Part shown: positions 56,920-64,000 of the stretch, one piece after another
Position numbering within the stretch: the stretch's first letter is position 1
Layout: each line of letters begins with the position of its first letter
From: Congeria kusceri
Taxonomy: Eukaryota > Mollusca > Bivalvia > Myida > Dreissenidae
Length of the DNA: 64,000 nt
NCBI GenBank assembly: GCA_027627225.1
Contig: CM051030.1
Location: forward strand, 20,293,105-20,357,104
Direction: 5' to 3'
The notes under the pieces: model-generated
The model's database searches: none
Seen by the model: the letters and a program-made list of their open reading frames with translations, nothing else
What the model was told of the DNA's origin: nothing
Position numbers and translations under genes: made by a program

Positions 56920-59900
56920 TTAGCTCACCTGAGCACAATGTGCTCATGGTGAGCTTTTGTGATCAACGTTTGTCCATTGTGCGTCGTCTGTCGTGCGCCA
57001 TGGGTTAACATTTTCATTCAAACATTATCTCCTAAACCGCTGGGCAGATTTTACCAAACTTCACATGAATGATCCTTGGGTGACCCAATTGCAAAATTGT
57101 TCCAATCGTTTCAGTCCACTACATGTGTAGGTCACCAGAGCTAAAAATATATCTTAAAAGTGAAAACTTTAAAAATCTTGTCTGACACTGCATGTTGAGA
57201 GCTTTCATATTTGGTGTTTGGCATCCTCTAGTGTTCCTCTACAAAGATTGTTCAAAAGATGCCCCTAGGGTCAAAACTAGCCACACCCCGAGGGTCAGAT
57301 GGTTTATATAGACTTAAATTGCAAAAGAACTTTAAAATTCTTCTCTGAAACCGCTAGTCCCAGAGATTTCATATTTGGTATGTAACATTGCAAAGTGGTC
57401 CACTACTAGGATTGTTCAAATGATGCCCCTGGGGTCAAAACTGGCCACGCCCCGGGGTTCACATGGTTTATATAGACTTAATTAGCTAAATGACTTTAAA
57501 AATCGTCTTTTCTGAAAGCGCAAGGCCTATAGGTTTGGTATTTGGGTGGCAACATTGTATAGTGGTCCTCTACAAAGAGTGTTCAAATTATGCCACTGGG
57601 GTCAAAACTAGCCACGCCTCGGAAGTTACATTGTTGATATAGACCTAAATAGCAAAATTACTTCAAAAATCTCCTCCTTTAAAACTGCAAGGCCCAGTAG
57701 TTTTTCATATTTTCATATTTGGTATGTGGCATCCTCTAGTGGTCGTCTACAAAGTTAGTTCAAATGATACACCTGAGGGGCAAAACTGGCCATGCCCTGG
57801 GGGTCACATTGTTTGTATAGACTTACAGTGCAAAATGATTTTCTCCTCTGAAACCGCAAGGCGCAGAGGTTTCATATTTGGTATGTAACATTGCATAGTG
57901 GTCCTCTACAAAGATTGTTCAAATGATGCCCCTTGGGCCAAAACTGGCCAAGCCCCGGGGGCTACATGGTTTAAATATACTTAATACCAAAATGGTTTTT
58001 CCTCTGAAACTGCAAGGCCCAGAGGTTTTATATTTGGTATGTAACATTGCATAGTGGTCCTGTACAAAAATCGTTTAAATGATGCCTCTGGGGTTTAAAC
58101 TGGCAACCCCCCGGTGGTCTTAAATAGCTAAATGACTTTGTAAATCTGTACTGAAACCGCAACGCCCGGAGGTTTGGTATTTGGTTGGTATCTTTATATA
58201 GGGATCCTCTACAAAGACTGTTCAAATCATACCGCTGGGGTCCAAACTATCCCCGCCCCGGAAGTCACATTGTTTATAAAGACTTAAATAGCAAAATTAT
58301 TGCAAAAATCTTCTCCTCGAAAACCGGAATGCCTAGTGGTTTCATATTTGGTATGTAATATAGCATAGTGGTCTTCTACAAAGATTATGCAAGTGATTCC
58401 CCTGGGGTCAAAACTGGCCATGCCCCGGGGGTCAGATGGTTTATATAGAGTTAAATAGCAAAAGGACTTTAAAAATCTTCTCATCTGAAACCACAAGGCC
58501 CAGATGTTTCATATCTGGTATGTAACATTGCATAGTGGTCCTCTATAAAGGGTGTTGAAATTATTCCCCTGGTGTTAAAACTGGCCACGCCCCGGTGGTC
58601 AGATAGTTTATATAGACTTAAATAACAAAATGCAAGGCCCAGAGGTTTCATATTTGGAATGTAACATCTTTAAGTGGTCCTTCACAAACTTTGTTCAAAT
58701 TATGCCCCTGGGGTCAAAATGGACCATGCCCTAAGGGTCACATGGTTTATATAGAATATATATTAAAATGACTTTAAAAATCTTCTCCTCAGAAACCACA
58801 AGGCCAAGAAGTTTGGTATGTAACATCCTATAGTGATCCTCTACAAAGATTGTTAAAATTATGCCACTGGGGTCAGAACTGGCCACGCCCCGGGGGTTCA
58901 CATGGTTTATATAGGATATATAGAAAAATGACTTTAAACATATTCTCCTTTGAAATTGCAAGGCTCAGAGGTTTCATATTTGGTATGTAACATCTTTAAG
59001 TGGTCCTTCACAAACTTTGTTCAAATTATACCCCTGGGGTCAAGCCCTAGGGTTCACATGGTTTATATAGAATATATATCAAAATGACAATAAAAATAGT
59101 TTCCTCTAAAACCACAAGGCCCAGAGGTTTCATATTTGGTATTTAACATCCAAGAGTGGTCCTCTACAAAGCTTGTTAACATTATACCCCTGGGGTCAAT
59201 ACTGACCATGCCCCGGGGTTCACATGATTTATAAAGACTTAAATAGTAAAATGACCGTAAAAATCTTCTTCCTGGAAACCGCAAGGCCCAGAGGTTTCTT
59301 ATTTGTATGTAACATCATATAGTGGTCCTCTACAAAGATTGTTCAAATTTTGCCCCTGAGGTGAAAACTGGCCACGCCCCGGGGGTCACATGGTTTATAT
59401 TTGTTTGTTTGGATTTTTTGCCGTTTTTAACAGTATTTCAGTCATATCCCCATTTAAGTCATGTGGCCGAACTGGGATCCGAACTCACGATCCCCGGATT
59501 GACTGTCATGCGCTCTACCAACTGAGCTAGCAGGGCCCGACACGCACATGGTTTATATAAAATTAAATAGCAAAATGTCGTTAAAAATATTTTCCTCTGA
59601 AACTTCAAGGCCCAGAGGTTTTGTATTTTGTTATGTAACATTCTATAGTGGTCCTCTACAAAGATTGTTCGCATTATGCCCCATAGGTCAAAAAATGACC
59701 ACACCCCAGGGCTCATATGATTTATATAGACTTAAATAGCAAAATGATTTAAAAGTTCTTCTCCTCTGAAACCGCAAGTCCTAGAGGTTTCATATTTGGC
59801 ATGTAGTGGTCCTCTACAGAGATCATTGAAATAATTCCCCTGGCGCAAAACTGGTGACACCCCAGGGCTCACTTGGTTTATATAGACTTAAATAGCAAAA

Positions 59901-60216
59901 TGACTTCAAAAAAATCTTCTCATCTGAAACAGCAAGGCCCACAGCTTTCCTACATTTTGTACGTAACATTGCTTAGTGGTCCTCTCCAAAGATTGTTCAA
60001 ATTATGCCCCTGGGGTCATATCTGGCCACACCTCAAGAGGTCACATGGTTTATATAGACTCAAATAACAAAATGACTTTAAAAATCTTTACCTGAACACG
60101 CACTTTGTTCAAATTATGCCCCTGGGATAAAAATAAGCCACGCCTTTGGGATGCAAATTTCATTTGGTCTACAAGGTCTCAGGTGAGCTTCCTAGGGCCG
60201 TCAGGACCCTCTTGTT
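56920..60216 (+). mobile_element. Large Helitron-like element, about 20 units, split by a SINE
   Basis: The 5' end is TTTTTAGCTCACCTGAGCAC with the hairpin GAGCAC-AAT-GTGCTC and TGGTGAGCTTTTGTGATC. Units are as in 47714 (CCTCTACAAAGATTGTTCAA; CACGCCCCGGGGGTCACATG; GGCCCAGAGGTTTCATATTT), spaced about 150-165 bp. The 3' end is TCAGGTGAGCTTCCTAGGGC, then CCTCTTGTT at about 60213. The ends AGCTCACCTGAG and CTCAGGTGAGCT are exact inverted copies. It is non-coding. ORFs inside on both strands follow the repeat period. Confidence 0.85.
59387..59558 (-). mobile_element. tRNA-derived SINE with 14-bp target-site duplication
   Basis: CACATGGTTTATAT occurs at 59387-59400 and again at 59545-59558, exactly flanking a 144-bp insert in an array unit. 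On the minus strand the insert starts with a tRNA-like head: CCCTGCTAGCTCAGTTGGTA (box A, 59518-59529) and GAGTTCGGATCCCAG (box B, 59475-59485). It ends in a short CAAA-type tail (CCAAACAAACAA). The T and acceptor stems do not pair properly, so this is a SINE rather than a tRNA gene. Confidence 0.85.
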
Positions 60217-61198
60217 CTATCTGAGCCCCACTTTGCCCTCCTTTTTTCCAAAACAGCCCTATTATGCCTACTTTTCCATTTCAAAATAAAAATGAAAGTT
60301 TAAGTTTAATGCAAAATGGTACTTAGTTATGATCTTTTAGTTGTACTTTCAGTTCATTGTGATTAATAGTTCAGGTGTGTTTATATGGCTGCACTGGTGA
60401 ATTCCATCCTTGAAAGCAACAAGGTTCCTTGGTCAGTCAGTCAGCATCACCATGGCCAACAGGTAAATACTTAATATTATAGTGAATAAATATTTACTGA
60501 GTTATAGCTCTTATATCCTGCCTAGTAAATGTATGCGTTGTTTAGTATGTACACTGTCTAATGCTTATTATTATGATACTTCTAATGTTTAGCAGTGAGG
60601 ATTAGCTGATGGAGTCCACAATCGCCATGCCACGAAGGTTCAATTGTATAAGTTTTAATTTTGTTAAAGGCTAAATTTTCTCAGAAAAAATATCATTTAT
60701 GTCATGCTCTTCAAAAGGAGTATATTTTATTATTTGTTGCATAGTTTTGTCTCTATAACAAATTTCGCTTGCCCAATAAAAGATGCATGACATGATTATT
60801 GACAGTTTGGGTGTAAGTTTACTGGAAACTGATGGAGTATTGTAATGTTATAAAAGCATGGGCAACTGTGGGTATTAAAACACAGCTTTTGACCAACTGC
60901 TCTTATGTGTCTTTCTTAATGAGATGTATTGCATTGTAGCAGTGCGTTTGTTCTGGTTACTATTAGAATGTCTAACCACTTTAAAACGGAAGCTGAAATA
61001 CATGAAATGTCACCTACCTGCTTATTCATTTTCCTAGAGATGGTTGTGTCTTTTGTCAAAAGGACTGCATTTTTCATTTTATCTTATAAAAGACGGATCT
61101 GTCATTATTAAAAAGTGGTTCACATTGACACATTGTACAACCATTCGATAACATAGGACAATTCCAGAATTAATTGGGATGAAGGGGGAAGGCACTTT
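60217..61198. other. Spacer between elements
   Basis: AT-rich sequence with a 60-codon ORF (60929-61111) lacking features. Nothing else. Confidence 0.5.
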
Positions 61199-62888
61199 TT
61201 TGCTCACCTGAGCACAAAGTGCTAATGGTGAGCTTTTGTGATCGCCCATTGTCACTCATGCGTGTGTGCATGCGTCGTCAACTTTTCATTCAAACAACAT
61301 CTCCTAAACCGCTTGGCAGATTTTCACCAAACTTCACAGGAATGATCCTTGTGTGGATCTCTTTCAAATTTGTTCAAATCTTTCTGGTCTGCTGAATATA
61401 TAGGTGACAAGAGCTAAAGATAGATTTAAAAAGTGAAAACTTTAAAACTATTCTTCCATGAAACCGCAAGACTCAGAGCTTTCATATTTGAAATGTGACA
61501 TCGTCTAGAGGTCCTCTACACAGATTATTCAAATTATGCCCCTGGGGTCAAAACTGGCCACGCCCCAGGGGTCAAATTGTTTATATAGAATGTATAGGAA
61601 AATGACTTTAAAAATATTCTCCTCTGAAACTGTAAAGCACAAAGATTTTGTATTTGGTATGAATCATCCTATAGTGGTCATTTACAAAGATTATTCAAAT
61701 TATACCACTGGGGTCAAAACGGGCCACGTCCTGGGGGTCACATGGTTTATATAGAATATATAGGAACATGACTTTAAAAATTGTCTCCTCTGAAACAGCA
61801 AGGCCCAGAGGTTTCATATTTGATATGTGACATTTTTTTAGTGGTCCTCTTCAAAGATTGTTGAAATTATGCCCCTGGGGTGAAAATGGGACACGCCCGA
61901 GGGGTCACATGGTTTATATGGAATATATTGTAATTTGACTTCAAAAATTGTCTCCTCTGAAACCGCAAGGCCCAGATATTTCTTATTTTGTATGTATCAT
62001 CCTATAGTGTTCCTCTACAAAGTTTTTCAAATTATGCCGCTGGGGTAAAAAAGTGGTTTATGTAAACTTCAATAGAAAAATGTCTTTAAAAATCTTCTTC
62101 TCTGAAACCGCAAGGCCCACATGTTTCATATTTGGTATGTAACATCCTATAGTGGTCCTCTACAAATGCTGTTTAATTTATGTCGCTGGGCTTAAAATTC
62201 GCCACGCCCCGGGGGTCGCATGGTTTATATAGACTTAAATAGCAAACATTCTTCTCCTCTCAAACCCCAAGGCCTAGAGGTTTAATATTTGGTATGTAAG
62301 ATTGTATAGTGGTCCTCTACAAAGAATGTTCAAATTATGCCCCTGTGGTCAAAACTGGTCACGCCCGGGAGGGGTCAAATGGTTTATATAATATACTTAA
62401 ATAGCAAAATGACTTTAAAAATCTTCTCCACTGCAATGGCAAGGCCCACAGCTTTCCTATATTTGTAACTTAAAATTGCATAGTGGTCCTCTCCAAAGAT
62501 TGTTCAAATTATGGCCCTTGGGTCAAATCTGAATACCTCTCGAGGGGTCACAGGTTTATGTAGACTTAAATAGCAAGAAACCGCAAGGCCCACAGCTTTG
62601 CTATATTTGGTATGTAACATTGCATAGTGGACCTCTCCAAAGATTGTTCAAATTATGCCCCTGTGGTCAAATCTTGCCACCCCGCGAGGGTTCACATGGT
62701 TCATATAGACTTAAATAGCAAAATGACTTAAAACCTATTTACCTGAAATAGCAAGGCCCAGAGGTTTGTTCAAGTTTGTTCATGTTATGCCCCTGGGATA
62801 AAAATAAGCCACGCCTCGGGGATACAAATTCTAATTGGGTTACAAGGTCTCAGGTGAGCTTCCTGGGCCCTCATGGCCCTCTTGTTGG
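61199..62888 (+). mobile_element. Helitron-like element, about ten units
   Basis: Starts TTTTTTGCTCACCTGAGCAC, with GTGCTAATGGTGAGCTTTTG, and has the same units as 47714 and 56920. It ends CTCAGGTGAGCTTCCTGGGC then CCTCTTGTT. Confidence 0.8.
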
Positions 62889-63608
62889 GTAGGTAACATC
62901 ATGTAGTTCTCCTCTATGGAGATCGTTCAAATTTTGCCCCTGTCGTCAAAACTTTATATAAACTAAAATAGCAAAATGTCTTTAAAAATCTCTGAAACTA
63001 CAAGGCCCAGAGGTTTTGTATTTCGTATGTAACATCCTAGAGTGGTCCTCTACAAAGATTGTTCAAATTATGCCCCAAGGGTCAAAACTGACCACACTCC
63101 AGGGGTCACTTGGTTTACATAGACTTAAAACGCAAAATGACTAAAAAATTCGTATCCTCTGAAACTGCAAGGCCTATAGGTTTTATATTTGGTAGATAAC
63201 ATTTAATAGTGGTCCTGAATAAATATTGTTCGAATCGTGCCCCTTGGGTCAAAACTTGTCACGCCCGGATGTCACATGGTTATTTAGACTTCAATAGCAA
63301 AATCACTTTTAAAATCTTCTATTATGAAATGGCAAGACCCACAGCTGTCCTATATTTGGTAGTAACATTGGATAGCGGTCCTGTCCAAAGATTGTTCAAA
63401 TTATGCCCCTGGGGTCAAATCTGGCCGCACCCCGAATGGTCACATGGTTTATATAGACTTACATAGCAATATGACTTTAAAAACCTTCACCTGAAACCGA
63501 AAGGCCAAGAGCCAGTGGGATAAAAATATACCACGCCTCGGGATGTAAATTCCAATTTGTTTACGAAGTCTCAGGTGAGCTTCCTAGGGCCCTGAGGGCC
63601 CTCTTGCT
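62889..63608 (+). mobile_element. 5'-truncated copy of the same element
   Basis: Follows the previous 3' end directly, with array units lacking a 5' terminus (GGTAGGTAACATCATGTAGT...). It closes CTCAGGTGAGCTTCCTAGGG then CCCTCTTGCTT. It may be an end duplication of one larger element. Confidence 0.65.
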
Positions 63609-63797
63609 TGAAGAACCCACCCCTCATAATGATGAGTTAAGTGCCGTACTCACCACCAATATTGATGATATTTCTTGAAACCCAACCACCTACAATTACA
63701 GATTGTACTGTTCAACCCCATACCCCATCTTTATTTTTAACATGTCTTGATTTTTAATAGCGCCATACCCCATCTTGATTTTATTTATTATTATTCA
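63609..63797. other. Spacer with CATACCCCATCTT repeats
   Basis: CCATACCCCATCTT(G/T)ATTTT occurs twice (63719 and 63762). No gene. Confidence 0.5.
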
Positions 63798-64000
63798 TTA
63801 GGGCTCCGCAATTTTTTTGCGGCAGCCCTATAGTAATCACCCTGTCTGTCCGTCCGTCTGGCTGTCCGTCCGTCCGTCCACAATTTTCATGTTTTTGTTT
63901 CAAAACTTCAAAACCGCTTCAGCTATTAATTTGAAACTTCATGAGTGCATATATCTCATTAAGGAGAAGTGCAGTGCAAAAGAACCATTACTCTGCACTT
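63798..64000 (+). mobile_element. 5' end of another element, cut by the window edge
   Basis: Opens with a long hairpin, TTAGGGCTCCGCAATTTTTT paired with TTGCGGCAGCCCTA, then a GTCCGTC-rich stretch (63845-63880) and the start of an array-type unit (AAAACTTCAAAACCGCTTCA). It is probably another non-autonomous array element. Confidence 0.5.

Noticed and set aside
59456..59544. Looks like a tRNA gene on the minus strand (boxes A and B)
   Set aside because: The T stem and acceptor stem do not pair, the sequence continues into a tail, and a 14-bp target duplication flanks it. It is a tRNA-derived SINE.
57000..63470. Many 60-85-codon ORFs on both strands
   Set aside because: All are in tandem array units and recur with the unit length. 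No domain and no splice signals.
43255..63608. CRISPR-like regular repeats
   Set aside because: The units are contiguous 130-170-bp tandem copies with no unique spacers, in a eukaryotic genome.

Overview
This is a stretch of AT-rich animal nuclear DNA, with introns, GT-AG splice sites and dense repeats. It most likely comes from a lophotrochozoan, probably a bivalve mollusc. That assignment is inference. It rests on the many repeat elements that open with AGCTCACCTGAG and close with CTCAGGTGAGCT...CTCTTGTT and carry internal tandem arrays, and on lineage-typical Ig/FN3 receptor exons. Nothing looks bacterial: there are no operons, no CRISPR and no ribosome binding sites.

Left part (1-9.9 kb): the remains of a plus-strand immunoglobulin-superfamily receptor gene. 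In order it has a possible leader exon (2805), a V-type Ig exon (4310), four further Ig exons (4928, 5348, 5882, 6882), a fibronectin type III exon (about 7400), a transmembrane exon (8027) and a tyrosine-rich cytoplasmic tail in several short exons (8514-9708) with one canonical ITIM (ITYESL), followed by a poly(A) signal. Most Ig exons and the FN3 exon carry stops, frameshifts or lost Ig Cys/Trp residues. The 5882 exon, the TM exon and the tail are open. The 5882 exon also contains an in-frame 132-bp duplication of half an Ig domain. A separate V-like Ig exon lies on the minus strand at 2212-2504.

Middle part (10-35 kb): gene-poor DNA with MITEs, minisatellites and two isolated leader-peptide exons (14642, 24381). 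It also holds three remnants of other genes: a minus-strand tyrosine-recombinase fragment (25.1 kb), a plus-strand SWIM/YqaJ-type pseudogene (28.2-30.2 kb), and minus-strand exon-like ORFs (26.1, 31.0 and 32.0 kb).

Right part (35-64 kb): a second Ig receptor gene starts with a leader exon at 35138 and an unusual Cys-rich Ig exon at 46767. The two are joined in phase 1 across an 11.6-kb intron, and the gene continues beyond what can be recognised. Its introns and flank are packed with nested Helitron/Helentron-like non-autonomous elements bearing 130-170-bp tandem arrays, a pogo-like MITE, an inverted-repeat MITE and a tRNA-derived SINE with a 14-bp target-site duplication.

The two Ig genes have the same orientation. 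All recognisable leader and Ig exons use phase-1 boundaries, so exons could be shuffled between them. No complete, undamaged protein-coding gene is contained in the window.
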